Shown here: piece after piece, positions 16,446-25,022 of the stretch
Layout of the letters: every line of letters begins with the position of its first letter
Position numbering within the stretch: the first letter of the stretch is position 1
Assembly: GCA_008727115.1 (NCBI GenBank)
Contig: CP044131.1
Coordinates: 3,720,001 to 3,784,000 of the forward strand
Source of the DNA: Comamonas testosteroni
Lineage (GTDB): Bacteria; Pseudomonadota; Gammaproteobacteria; Burkholderiales; Burkholderiaceae_C
Length of the DNA: 64,000 bases
Direction of reading: 5' to 3'
The notes under the pieces: generated by a model
What the model was told of the DNA's origin: nothing
Seen by the model: only the letters and a program-made list of their open reading frames with translations
Databases searched by the model: none
Translations under genes and position numbers: made by a program

Positions 16446-18131
16446 ATGCTGCAAACCGCTGTTGTTGCCGTTCGTGACCGGGCCCGCCTTCAGGAAATTG
16501 TGGGCACTTTGCTGCGCTTTGGCCTGACCGATATCGTGCAGACGCTGGGGCTCTCCCGGTGGGCACAATGGAAGTCCTCCGCAGAAAACCCAGAGCTGGA
16601 TGCCCTGCCCCCCAGCCGCCCGGAGCGCGTGCGCATGGCCATCGAAGCGCTGGGGCCGACCTTCGTCAAGCTCGGGCAGATTCTGGCTACTCGCTCAGAC
16701 CTTCTGCCTGCCGAGTGGACGCAGGCGCTGGAGCAGCTGCACACCCAGGCCCAGCCTCTGCCCTGGGAGCTGATGCAGCCCCATATCGAAGGCCTGCTGG
16801 GCATGCCGGTGGAGCAGGCCTTCGAGCGCTTTGACAGCACGCCGCTGGCTTCGGCCTCCATGGCACAGGTCTATCGCGCTGCAGTGCGCCAGGGCGATGG
16901 TCACTCTCACCCTCACTTGCGCGAAGTCGTCGTCAAGGTCCAGCGCCCCGGCATACGCGCCGGCCTGGAGGCCGATGCCAGGCTGATGCGCCACATGGCC
17001 GCCGTGCTGGAAGAGCGCTTCAGCCCGCTGCGCCGCTACAACCCGAGCGAAGTCGCACACCAGGTCAGCACTGCCTTGCAGGAAGAGCTGGATTTCACCA
17101 TCGAAGGCCAGCACAACGAGGCCGTAGCCAAGGCCTTTGCCGCGCAGGACGACATCGTCATTCCCGGCATTGTCTGGGAGCTCAGCGGCCCGGAAATCCT
17201 GGTGCAGGACTGGCTGGATGGCGTACCCGCCAACAAGGCTGCCGAGCAGCCACAGTTCGACCATCCGCTGCTGGCGCAGCGCGGCGCACAGGCCTTCTTG
17301 CAGATGGTGCTGCGCGACGGCCTGTTCCACGCCGACCCGCACCCCGGCAACGTCTTTGCTTTATCGGGCAATCGCGTCGGCTTTCTGGACTTTGGCCTGG
17401 TCGGCCATTTGTCACCGCACCGCCGCGATCAGTTCCTGCTGCTGCTGCGCGCCATGGTGGAAGGAGATGCCGACGCCCTGCTGATGACCTTGCTGGAGTG
17501 GAGCGGCGATGCACACAGCGACATAGCGCAGCTGGAGACGGCGGTGGAGCACTATGTCGCTCGCCGCCAGGCCGAGTCCACGCTGTCTTTGTCGAGCGCC
17601 ATCATGCAGCTGATGGGTCTGGCGCGCGAAGCCGAGGTGGCCCTGCCCTCGGACATGGCCCTGCTCTTCAAGGCGCTGGTGACGGCCGACCGCGTGCTGC
17701 TGCAGCTCGACCCGCAGTTCGATGTGCTGCGTACCGTGCGCCCCATGGTGGCCCAGCAGATCAAGGCCCGTTACTCCCCCAAGCGACTGCTGCGTGAAAA
17801 GCAGGCCGCCATGGCGCAGCTGTACGAAGTGGCGGGCGATGTGCCGCAAACCCTGCGCCTGCTGATGTACCGCCTCAAGCAGGGGCGCGTGGCGGTGGAT
17901 ATGGACATTCATCATCTGGAGCGCCTGTCCACCGCTGTCGAGCGTGCCGCAACCCGCCTGGCCTTGGCCGTCGTCGCCGGCGCATTTGTGCTGGGCATGG
18001 GCCCCACCTTGCTGGCCTGGGATTTGCAGCTCTGGGGCATTCCCGTTTTTGCAGTACTTGGCGTGCTGGGCGCGATTGTCAGTCTTGCGGTGCTCGTGCT
18101 GACCATGCGACGCCAAAAGGCACTGCAGTAG
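16446..18131 (+). CDS. ABC1/UbiB-like atypical kinase
   Basis: The 561-residue protein of the UbiB/ADCK family supports ubiquinone synthesis in relatives. Visible motifs are FVKLGQILATRSDLLP (KxGQ), LASASMAQVYRA (the Ala-rich loop), VVVKVQRPGIRAG (catalytic Lys), HADPHPGNVF (catalytic loop) and FLDFGLVGHL (DFG). Two C-terminal transmembrane helices (from LALAVVAGAFVLGMG to AVLGVLGAIVSLAVLV) anchor it. ATG 16446 follows AAGGAGAG at proper distance and replaces an earlier TTG. It stands apart from other ubi genes, so it could be a second UbiB-like paralogue rather than UbiB itself. Confidence 0.87.
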   Translation: MLQTAVVAVRDRARLQEIVGTLLRFGLTDIVQTLGLSRWAQWKSSAENPELDALPPSRPERVRMAIEALGPTFVKLGQILATRSDLLPAEWTQALEQLHTQAQPLPWELMQPHIEGLLGMPVEQAFERFDSTPLASASMAQVYRAAVRQGDGHSHPHLREVVVKVQRPGIRAGLEADARLMRHMAAVLEERFSPLRRYNPSEVAHQVSTALQEELDFTIEGQHNEAVAKAFAAQDDIVIPGIVWELSGPEILVQDWLDGVPANKAAEQPQFDHPLLAQRGAQAFLQMVLRDGLFHADPHPGNVFALSGNRVGFLDFGLVGHLSPHRRDQFLLLLRAMVEGDADALLMTLLEWSGDAHSDIAQLETAVEHYVARRQAESTLSLSSAIMQLMGLAREAEVALPSDMALLFKALVTADRVLLQLDPQFDVLRTVRPMVAQQIKARYSPKRLLREKQAAMAQLYEVAGDVPQTLRLLMYRLKQGRVAVDMDIHHLERLSTAVERAATRLALAVVAGAFVLGMGPTLLAWDLQLWGIPVFAVLGVLGAIVSLAVLVLTMRRQKALQ

Positions 18132-18270
18132 CTCCCAGTGCCCATGCCCAGAATCAGGGCCTGTGGCCCGCATCGGCAAGGCTCCATCCATAATCGCCTT
18201 CGGGCCTGCCTGCAGGCAGAGCCTGTGCGTTTTTTGAATTACTGGCTGCAGCTCCGCCCTGCAGAGCGTC

Positions 18271-19827
18271 ATGGACTTACGTCGTCTGATTCTGGTGCTG
18301 ACACTGCTCAGCGCGCTTATTCCTTTTGCCAACACCTTCTATGCCGGCTATCTGGTGCAGCGCCAGCAGTTGATCGACACCACGCTGGAAGGCCACCACG
18401 CCTACGCCACCAAGCTGGCAAGGAGCACGGACGATTTTCTGCACTCTGCGCTGCAGCAGCTGGCCTACAGCGCCCGGCTCATGGGCACGCAGATGAAGAA
18501 CACCGACTACCTGTCGCAAGAGGCCAACCGCCTGCGTCTGCAGACCAAGAGCTTTAACTCCGTCACCATCATCGACCCCACCGGTTATGTGCTGGCCACC
18601 TCGCCCGAGACGCTGCAGATCAAGGGCAAGACACTGGAGAGTGCGGGCGTGGCCGAAACCCTGAGCGCCCGCGCCCCGGTCATCAGCAAACCCTATCTGT
18701 CCGTCGCCGGCAACTACATCGTCTTCATCTCCCAGCCCATCTTCAGCCAAGCCGGTGCCTACCTCGGTGCCGTAGGCGGCAGCATCTACCTCAAGGACGA
18801 AAGCATTCTCGACACCTTGCTGGGCTCACACTTCTACCAGGACGGCACCTACGTCTATGTGGTCGACAGCGATCGACGCATCATCTACCACCCTGAGAGC
18901 AGCCGCGTGGGCGACACCATCAAGAACAACGAGGTCATCAACGCCGTGACCCAGGGGCAGTCCGGCACATCTCCGGTGCTCAACAGCAAGGGAGTGCAAA
19001 TGCTGGCCGGCTACGCCACCATTCCATCGGCGGGCTGGGGCATCGTCGCTCAGCGCCCCAAGGCCTCCACACTGGCGCCACTGGACAAGCTGATGCGCTC
19101 CGTGCTCTACAAGACGCTGCCCATTGCAGCACTGATGCTGATCGTCATCTGGTGGAGCGCGCGCCAGATCGCCCGCCCGCTGCGCCAGCTGGCCAACAGC
19201 GCAAACGACATGGACAGGCCCGAAACAGCCCAGTCCATTCAGGACGTCAAATCCTGGTACTTCGAATCCCATGAGCTCAAGAAAGCCATGCTCAAAGGCC
19301 TGAGTCTTTTGCAGCGCAACATCACCAAGCTGCGCGAGGATGTCAACACCGACCCGCTGACGGGCCTGGGCAACCGCCGCCACCTGGAGGCAGCCATCGC
19401 CAGTTTTGAGTCTCGGGCGCAGCCTTTTTCCGTCATTGCCATCGACATTGATCACTTCAAGCGCATCAACGACAGCCATGGTCACAGCACGGGTGACGAG
19501 GTGCTCAAGCAGCTGGCGCGCACCATGCGTGAAGTCTCACGCTCCGGCGACCTGCCCTGCCGCGTGGGCGGAGAGGAGTTCTTGCTGCTGCTGCCCGATG
19601 CACCGCTGGAGGCCGCCGCAAGTGCCGCCGAGCGCCTGCGCCTGCTGGTAGAGAAGATGGAACTTGCGCAGGTCGGCCACATCACCATCTCTTTGGGCGT
19701 GGCCCACTGGCCTCAAAGCCATGCGAATATCGCCGGCGTCTTTGAACAGGCCGATGCCATGCTCTATGCCGCCAAGAATGGGGGACGCAACCGTGTCATG
19801 GTCAGCCCCCTTGCAGCAGCGAGCTAA
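18271..19827 (+). CDS. membrane diguanylate cyclase with periplasmic Cache sensor
   Basis: The 518-residue protein has one transmembrane helix at residues 4-27, a periplasmic dCache-type domain (28-275; SVTIIDPTGYVLATSPETL, YVYVVDSDRRIIYHPESSRVGD), a second helix (~282-298), a short HAMP-like linker and a GGDEF domain. The active site is GGEEF (433-437). An intact I-site RxxD (Arg424-Asp427) lies five residues before it, so product inhibition by c-di-GMP is expected. DPLTGLGNRR and IDIDHFKRINDSHGH are also canonical. It should be an active cyclase responding to an extracytoplasmic small molecule. A strong terminator follows. Confidence 0.94.
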   Translation: MDLRRLILVLTLLSALIPFANTFYAGYLVQRQQLIDTTLEGHHAYATKLARSTDDFLHSALQQLAYSARLMGTQMKNTDYLSQEANRLRLQTKSFNSVTIIDPTGYVLATSPETLQIKGKTLESAGVAETLSARAPVISKPYLSVAGNYIVFISQPIFSQAGAYLGAVGGSIYLKDESILDTLLGSHFYQDGTYVYVVDSDRRIIYHPESSRVGDTIKNNEVINAVTQGQSGTSPVLNSKGVQMLAGYATIPSAGWGIVAQRPKASTLAPLDKLMRSVLYKTLPIAALMLIVIWWSARQIARPLRQLANSANDMDRPETAQSIQDVKSWYFESHELKKAMLKGLSLLQRNITKLREDVNTDPLTGLGNRRHLEAAIASFESRAQPFSVIAIDIDHFKRINDSHGHSTGDEVLKQLARTMREVSRSGDLPCRVGGEEFLLLLPDAPLEAAASAAERLRLLVEKMELAQVGHITISLGVAHWPQSHANIAGVFEQADAMLYAAKNGGRNRVMVSPLAAAS

Positions 19828-19870
19828 AAGCGTGCTGATGACCTAAGGGCCGCTACCGCCCACCGCCCCC

Positions 19871-19907
19871 AAGGCGTATTCGCAATAACAGCGAATACGC
19901 CTTTTTC
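19871..19907 (+). terminator. rho-independent terminator
   Basis: AAGGCGTATTCGC, loop AATAACA, GCGAATACGCCTT and TTT: a perfect 13-bp stem 43 bp after the diguanylate cyclase stop. Confidence 0.95.
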
Positions 19908-19935
19908 ATGCCTGAGCGTGCAGGTTGATTGCACC

Positions 19936-19960
19936 AATTTGAGCAGTGATGCTTCAAATT
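19936..19960. promoter_or_regulatory. inverted repeat, possible operator of the amine oxidase unit
   Basis: AATTTGA and TCAAATT are separated by 11 bp in an AT-rich part of the 314-bp gap 19828-20141. The gap otherwise holds the terminator at 19871 and no ORF. The inverted repeat is upstream of the amine oxidase gene and is the only symmetric element I found there. Its use as an operator is inference. Confidence 0.4.
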
Positions 19961-20141
19961 AGTGAGCATGCACCATAAGCGGTACAAAGGATTGAGGCAC
20001 ATCAACCTCAAAACCACAGCAAACCCATGATTTCATTGAATTAATGACCGGCATCGCAGCTCTGGCACAGCTCTTGCTCAACTCCCTGTAAGACGTCGCC
20101 CCACAAAGGCAGCGCAATGGATTCACAGCACAGGAGTACCC

Positions 20142-21737
20142 ATGTCAGAGCCACGCTCAACCGTCAGCCGCAGACAACTGCTTTCCATGATCGGCAAAGT
20201 CGCCGGTGGCAGTGCCATGTACCAGGCCATGTCTTCTCTCGGCTACGCCGCCGAATCGCACTACAGCGGCCCCATCAAGCTGAGCCATGCCAAGCCCGGC
20301 TCCACCGTGCTGGTGCTGGGCGCAGGCCTGGCCGGCATGGTGGCCGCGATTGAATTGCGCGCAGCGGGCTACAAGGTGCAGCTGCTCGAATTTCAGGGCC
20401 GCGCCGGTGGCCGCTGCTGGACGCTACGCGGTGGCGACGAGTTCAGCGAGCTGGACGGCACACGCCAGAAAGTCGGCTTTGCCAAGGGCAACTATTTCAA
20501 CCCCGGCCCCTGGCGCGTGCCCTACCACCACCACGCGATGCTGGATTACTACAAGCGCTTTGGCATCAAGCTCGAAGCCTTCAACCAGGTCAACTACAAC
20601 GCCTATCTGCACAACAGCAAGGCCCTGGCTGGCAAGCCCCAGCGCTTTCGCCATGTGCAAACCGATGTCTATGGCCATGTGGCCGAGCTGCTGTCCAAGG
20701 CCACGAACCAAGGTGCGCTGGACCAGGCCGTCAGCAAGGAAGACAAGGAACGCCTGCTGGAAGGTCTCAAGGCCTGGGGCGTGCTGGACAAGGAATTCCG
20801 CTACCGCGCCAGCAACGCCGTCAGCGATTTCCGTGGCTACGACATCGACCCCGGCGGCGGCCTGATGGCGCTGGCCAAGCCCTCCACGCCCATGGGCCTG
20901 CATGATCTGCTGGAGTCCAACCTGTGGCGCCAGATGGGCACCGGCAATGTCTATGAGTTCCACAGTGCCATCTTCCAGCCCGAGGGCGGCATGGACATGC
21001 TGGCCCAGGCCATGGCGCGCGATCTGGGTCCGGCCATTCGCTACAACACCAAGGTCACCAAGATTTCCCAGAACGACAAGGGTGTGACCGTGGATTACGT
21101 GGATGCGCTCAAATCTGGCGCCACCCAGCAGGCCCGCGCCGACTGGTGCGTGTGCACGATTCCGCTGTCCATCCTCAGCCAGATCGAGGTGCAGGCCAGC
21201 AGCGCCATGCAAAACGCGATTGCCAGCGTGCCCTATGGCAGTTCCATGAAGGTCGGCCTGGAATTCAAGCGCCGCTTCTGGGAAGAAGACGAGCGCATCT
21301 ACGGCGGCATCAGCTACACCGATCTGCCCATTCAGCAGATTTCCTACCCCTCCACCGGCTATATGAGCAGCGGCCCCGCAGTGCTGCTGGGCGGCTACGC
21401 CTTTGAAAACAGCAACGCCTATCGCTTCTCATCGCTCAAGCCTGCCGAGCGCATTCGCCTGGCGCTGGAATACGGCGCGCAGATTCACCCGCAATACAAG
21501 CAGGAGTTCCTCAACGGCGTATCCGTGGCTTGGCATCGCATGCCCTGGATCAATGGCTGCTTTGGCAACTGGACCGACGCCCTGCGCGAGCAGCACTACC
21601 AGAACCTGGCCCAGGTCGATGGCCGTCTGGTGCTGGCGGGCGAGCATGTCTCGTACATCCCCGCCTGGCAGGAAGGCGCCGTGCTGTCCTCGCTGGACGC
21701 CATCCAGCGCCTGCATGCCAAGGCCTCCAGCCTCTGA
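20142..21737 (+). CDS. Tat-exported flavin amine oxidase/dehydrogenase
   Basis: The 531-residue FAD enzyme of the monoamine/L-amino-acid oxidase family oxidises an amine to an imine. A twin-arginine signal (TVSRRQLLSMIG, Arg10-Arg11) predicts folded export to the periplasm. The FAD Rossmann motif is VLGAGLAGMVAAIEL (G60, G62, G65), followed by GRAGGRCWT. The FAD-covering C-terminus is LVLAGEHVSYIPAWQEGAVLSSLDA. The conserved Lys of the family is in SSMKVGLEFKRRFWEED. A cytochrome c gene follows 28 bp later and a RidA-like lipoprotein after that. By analogy with NicA2 and its cytochrome partner CycN, this enzyme may be a dehydrogenase that passes electrons to the cytochrome. The substrate is unknown. 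Confidence 0.9.
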   Translation: MSEPRSTVSRRQLLSMIGKVAGGSAMYQAMSSLGYAAESHYSGPIKLSHAKPGSTVLVLGAGLAGMVAAIELRAAGYKVQLLEFQGRAGGRCWTLRGGDEFSELDGTRQKVGFAKGNYFNPGPWRVPYHHHAMLDYYKRFGIKLEAFNQVNYNAYLHNSKALAGKPQRFRHVQTDVYGHVAELLSKATNQGALDQAVSKEDKERLLEGLKAWGVLDKEFRYRASNAVSDFRGYDIDPGGGLMALAKPSTPMGLHDLLESNLWRQMGTGNVYEFHSAIFQPEGGMDMLAQAMARDLGPAIRYNTKVTKISQNDKGVTVDYVDALKSGATQQARADWCVCTIPLSILSQIEVQASSAMQNAIASVPYGSSMKVGLEFKRRFWEEDERIYGGISYTDLPIQQISYPSTGYMSSGPAVLLGGYAFENSNAYRFSSLKPAERIRLALEYGAQIHPQYKQEFLNGVSVAWHRMPWINGCFGNWTDALREQHYQNLAQVDGRLVLAGEHVSYIPAWQEGAVLSSLDAIQRLHAKASSL

Positions 21738-21765
21738 CCGCCCACATCTCTAGGAAGAGCACACC

Positions 21766-22260
21766 ATGATGAACACATTGCACCGTCTTTGCGCGGCATC
21801 CGCCCTGGCTTTGGGTCTTTCTGCGGGGGCGCTGGCCCAATCACAGGGCACGCAGGATGTGAAAAATCTGCAGCCGCTGCAGTCCGCCGCCATCCTGGCC
21901 ATCAGCGCCGCAGACACCCAGGCGCTGATGAGCAACTTCTCGTCGCTGCGCCCGCGCTTTTCGCAAACCGGCGGCGAAGCGCTGTACCAGAGCACCTGCC
22001 AGGGCTGCCACATGGCCAAAGGCGAAGGCGCCAAGGGCGCGGGCTTTTACCCTGCCCTTGCCTCCAATCCCAAGCTGGCCGCTGCCGCCTACCCCGCCTC
22101 GGTCGTCATGAACGGGCTGCACGGCATGCCCTCCTTTGCCAGCAAGCTGTCTGACGAGCAGATTGCCGAGGTCGTGAACTATGTGCGCAGCAGCTTTGGC
22201 AACCAGTTCACCGACAAGCTGACCGCCGCTGACGTCAAGCCCTTCCGCATCACCCAGTAA
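21766..22260 (+). CDS. periplasmic class I cytochrome c
   Basis: The 164-residue secreted protein has a Sec signal (MNTLHRLCAASALALGLSAGALAQ) and a single haem site CQGCH (Cys78, Cys81, His82). The likely axial Met121 is in NGLHGMPSF, and the C-terminal helix is LSDEQIAEVVNYVRSSFG. A ~45-residue segment between signal and haem domain is unusual for a minimal cytochrome c and may form a docking region. It sits between the amine oxidase and the RidA-like gene with short gaps (28 and 30 bp), which suggests that it takes electrons from the flavoenzyme and hands them to the respiratory chain. That role is inferred from gene order. Confidence 0.93.
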   Translation: MMNTLHRLCAASALALGLSAGALAQSQGTQDVKNLQPLQSAAILAISAADTQALMSNFSSLRPRFSQTGGEALYQSTCQGCHMAKGEGAKGAGFYPALASNPKLAAAAYPASVVMNGLHGMPSFASKLSDEQIAEVVNYVRSSFGNQFTDKLTAADVKPFRITQ

Positions 22261-22290
22261 GCGCCCCCACCAATTCATTCAGGAGATCAA

Positions 22291-22842
22291 ATGAACATTC
22301 CATCCATCCTCAAGACCACCGTGACCGCTGCCGCTCTGGGCGCAGCCGCCCTGCTTACCGGCTGCGCTGCCACCACCGCTGGCGGCGGCGATGTGGTGCG
22401 CTACAAGACACCGGGCTCCACCTTCCCTATCGCCGCTGCCGTGGAAATTCCCACCGATGCGCGCACCGTGTACCTATCGGGCAAGGTGCCGCCCGTGGTG
22501 GACAAGTCCAAGCCCGCCACAGACCCTGCCGCCTATGGCGGCGACACCGAGGGCCAGACCGTGGCCATCCTCAAAGGGCTGGAAGAACAGCTCAAAAGCA
22601 TGAACCTCAGCATGAGCGATGTGGTGAAGATGCAGGTCTTCCTGGTGGCCGACCCGGCCAAGGGCGGCAAGATGGACTTTGCCGGCTTCATGCGCGGCTA
22701 CACCCAGTTCTTTGGCACGGCAGCGCAGCCCCATCTGCCCGCACGCTCGGCCTTTCAGATCGCCGCACTGGCCAACCCGGCCTGGTATGTAGAGATTGAA
22801 GTGGTGGCAGTGCGCGCCGCCAAAGCAAAACCTTCAATTTGA
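22291..22842 (+). CDS. RidA (YjgF/YER057c/UK114) family lipoprotein
   Basis: The 183-residue protein has a lipoprotein signal ending LLTGC (Cys25) followed by a complete RidA domain (residues ~38-175). RidA enzymes hydrolyse reactive enamines and imines to ketones and ammonia. The catalytic Arg is Arg152 in LPARSAFQIAAL, and the acidic partner lies in YVEIEVVAV (Glu168/Glu170). RidA is normally cytosolic, so a membrane-anchored periplasmic form is notable. Directly behind an exported amine oxidase it could convert the imine product. A family B repeat supplies the last few codons and the stop. Confidence 0.9.
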   Translation: MNIPSILKTTVTAAALGAAALLTGCAATTAGGGDVVRYKTPGSTFPIAAAVEIPTDARTVYLSGKVPPVVDKSKPATDPAAYGGDTEGQTVAILKGLEEQLKSMNLSMSDVVKMQVFLVADPAKGGKMDFAGFMRGYTQFFGTAAQPHLPARSAFQIAALANPAWYVEIEVVAVRAAKAKPSI

Positions 22843-22888
22843 TAGCTTACAGCGCTTGATGGACAAGCGCTTGAGGCACATTTGATGC
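22833..22888 (+). repeat. family B repeat
   Basis: TTTGATAGCTTACAGCGCTTG, read as TTTGATAGCT and CAGCGCTTG, followed by ATGGACAAGCGCTTGAGG. The TGA inside TTTGATAG is the stop codon of the RidA-like gene. Confidence 0.7.
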
Positions 22889-22890
22889 AA

Positions 22891-22918
22891 AAAAGGCCCG
22901 GTCAAAACCGGGCCTTTT
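22891..22918. terminator. bidirectional rho-independent terminator
   Basis: AAAAGGCCCGGT, loop CAAA, ACCGGGCCTTTT: a perfect 12-bp stem with A and T flanks between the convergent RidA-like and Bug receptor genes. It can terminate both. Confidence 0.95.
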
Positions 22919-22933
22919 GCAGCTTCAAAGCGA

Positions 22934-23911
22934 TCAGTCCAGCTTCACGCCAGCGACCTTGATGACCTCGCCCCAGCGCTTGGCTTCGGCACGCGCCATG
23001 GCGTGGAACTGCTCGGGCGTGCCGGGCAGCGCCTCCATGCCGAAGTCGGCCATGCGCTTGATCACATCAGGATCCTTGAACGCTTTTTGCAGATCTGCGT
23101 TGAGGCGCTGCACGATGGCGGGCGGCAGGCCCTTGGGGCCCAGAATGCCCTGAAAAGCATAGACCTCGGAGTCCTTCAGACCCAGCTCGGCCAGCGTTGG
23201 CACATTGGGCAGATTGGGCACGCGCTTGGCGGTGCCGATGGCCAAGGCACGCACCTTGCCTGACTGAATCACGGGCAGGCCCGAAGCCAGGTCCAGGAAC
23301 ATACAGGGCACCTGACCACCCATCACATCGGCCAACGCGGGGGCTGCGCCCTTGTAGGGGATGTGGGTCAGGCTGGTGCCGGTGCGGTTCTTGAACAACT
23401 CCATGGCCAGGTGGTGGGGCGAGCCATTACCGGGCGATGCGTAGTTGAGCGTACCGGGGTTGGCCTTGGCGTAGGCCAGGAATTCCTTGAAATCCTTGGC
23501 TTCAAAAGCGGGGTTGACCACCAGTGCCATGGGGAAGCGGCTGATGCCGCCCACATAGGTGAAGTCCTTTTCGGGGCTGAAGGGCAGCTTGCGGAACAGG
23601 TGCTCGTTATAGGCCAGGATGGCGTTGTCGGCCGACATGATGGTGTAGCCGTCGGGCTTGGCCGAGGCCACCATCTGGCCACCGATATTGGTGGAAGCGC
23701 CGGGGCGATTATCGACCACGATAGTCTGGTTCAGCGTCTTGCGCATGGCTTCGGCCACGGTGCGGGCCAGCACATCGGTGCCGCCTCCGGGCGGGTAGGG
23801 CACGACCCAGCGCACGGGGTTGGCAGGCCAGTCCTGCGCCATGGCAAAGGGGGATGCAGCAGCAGCCGAGCTAGCGGCCACAGCGGCCAGAAATTGACGT
23901 CTATCCATCAT
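22934..23911 (-). CDS. Bug-family (TTT) periplasmic solute receptor
   Basis: The 325-residue exported receptor has a twin-arginine-like signal (MDRRQFLAAVAASSAAAASPFAMA) and Bug motifs VRWVVPYPPGGGTDVLART, VVDNRPGASTNIGGQMVA, PDGYTIM, and THIPYKGAAPALADVMGGQV. The C-terminus ends with the common AEAKRWGEVIKVAGVKLD. Transporter membrane genes are absent nearby, so it is an orphan receptor, and it differs in signal type from the paralogue at 6723. AAGGAGACA precedes the ATG pair at 23911/23908. Its ligand is unknown. Confidence 0.93.
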   Translation of the reverse strand: MMDRRQFLAAVAASSAAAASPFAMAQDWPANPVRWVVPYPPGGGTDVLARTVAEAMRKTLNQTIVVDNRPGASTNIGGQMVASAKPDGYTIMSADNAILAYNEHLFRKLPFSPEKDFTYVGGISRFPMALVVNPAFEAKDFKEFLAYAKANPGTLNYASPGNGSPHHLAMELFKNRTGTSLTHIPYKGAAPALADVMGGQVPCMFLDLASGLPVIQSGKVRALAIGTAKRVPNLPNVPTLAELGLKDSEVYAFQGILGPKGLPPAIVQRLNADLQKAFKDPDVIKRMADFGMEALPGTPEQFHAMARAEAKRWGEVIKVAGVKLD

Positions 23912-23974
23912 TTGTCTCCTTAAGGGTGATGTATGGGGTTGTGGAATGGTTTTTGGACCCCGCCAGGCCGCCTG

Positions 23975-24030
23975 CTTTTTATGAATGGATAGCAGCCTGC
24001 GCTTGTCGTTATTGGGTTTTCATTGGTTTT
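23975..24030 (+). repeat. family B repeat at the end of the TraB/GumN gene
   Basis: GGATAGCAGCCTGCGCTTGTC is followed by ATTGGGTTTTCATTGG, the half-element plus inner TTTTCA arm. It runs over the 3' end of the TraB/GumN gene and so encodes its last residues. Confidence 0.55.
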
Positions 24031-25004
24031 GCTTCTGATTGCTTGATCTCGGAAGGCTTGAAGCTCACACGCTCCACTCGATAGCCTTTTTGGCGCAGCA
24101 ACTCGGGCAGTCCCTGAGGCCCGACCATGTGCAGTGCACCCACAGCAGCAAACACGGTCTTGCCCTGCTGGATCTGGGTCGCGATGCCCTCGGCCATGCC
24201 GGGGTTGCGCCCATCCATCAGGCGGTCGTACTTCAGCCGGTCACGTTCGGTCTTGATGCAGTCGCACCAATCGGCATAGCTCGCCAGCTGCTTTTCATTG
24301 CCGCTGGCCCACAGCTGCGCCAGTTGCCCGAGGATGGCCGGTGCCTTGGGGTCTTCCAGCTGATCCAGCCCGTCACGCACGCTTTGCCGCACCTCGGCCG
24401 GATCGTCGGACAGCAGCTCCTGCAGCTGGGTCTGCACAGACTCCAGCCCCAGCACGGGCTTGCCCAATTGCTGAGCCATGCCTGCCAGCAACAGATCGGC
24501 CCCGAACTCGGCCATCAAGCCCTGCCTGCGCCCAAATTCGCTGAGCAAGCCCAGCAACTGAGCATCTGGCCGCTGCGCGCTCAAGTGCTCGGCACAGGCC
24601 TGCTTGCGGTGTCGGGCCAGTCTTGCCTCCAGCTCATTCGGCAGCGCCTGCGCACCGGCGCGGGCCTGCAAGCCTTCCATCAACTGCTGCATGACCTGTG
24701 GATCCAGCACATCCAGCTCCAGCGCCAGCAGGTCTGCACCTGCCATGGCGTGCACGATGGTGCGGCCCGGCAACATCCACTCCCGCTTGCCCACATGCAA
24801 AGTGCCGTAAAGCCAGCTGGTGCGCTCACCATCCTGCACCCTCCAGAGCAAGCCTCGGTCCCTGATATGTGGAGCCATGGCCTGCACCTCTGCAGCGGTG
24901 GGCGGGCTGGCAGGGGGAACACAGCGAACTTCAGGCTCTGCCGCCATGGACAGACCCGCGCATAACGCAAGCAGCAGGGTGGCCACGGTTTTCAGCACTG
25001 GCAT
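24009..25004 (-). CDS. TraB/GumN family protein
   Basis: The 331-residue secreted protein has a Sec signal (MPVLKTVATLLLALCAGLSMAA). Family motifs are WRVQDGERTSWLYGTLHVG near residue 55, DLLALELDV, NPGMAEGIATQI, and the C-terminal FAAVGALHMVGPQGLPELLRQKGYRVERV. The family (PF01963) is suspected to be a metalloprotease-like fold using the GTLH and GxxH residues, but its bacterial role is poorly defined. The gene lies 18 bp behind the fumarylacetoacetase-type hydrolase on the same strand and may be co-transcribed with it. Confidence 0.87.
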   Translation of the reverse strand: MPVLKTVATLLLALCAGLSMAAEPEVRCVPPASPPTAAEVQAMAPHIRDRGLLWRVQDGERTSWLYGTLHVGKREWMLPGRTIVHAMAGADLLALELDVLDPQVMQQLMEGLQARAGAQALPNELEARLARHRKQACAEHLSAQRPDAQLLGLLSEFGRRQGLMAEFGADLLLAGMAQQLGKPVLGLESVQTQLQELLSDDPAEVRQSVRDGLDQLEDPKAPAILGQLAQLWASGNEKQLASYADWCDCIKTERDRLKYDRLMDGRNPGMAEGIATQIQQGKTVFAAVGALHMVGPQGLPELLRQKGYRVERVSFKPSEIKQSEAKPMKTQ

Positions 25005-25022
25005 GAGGACAGTTGCAAGGCA

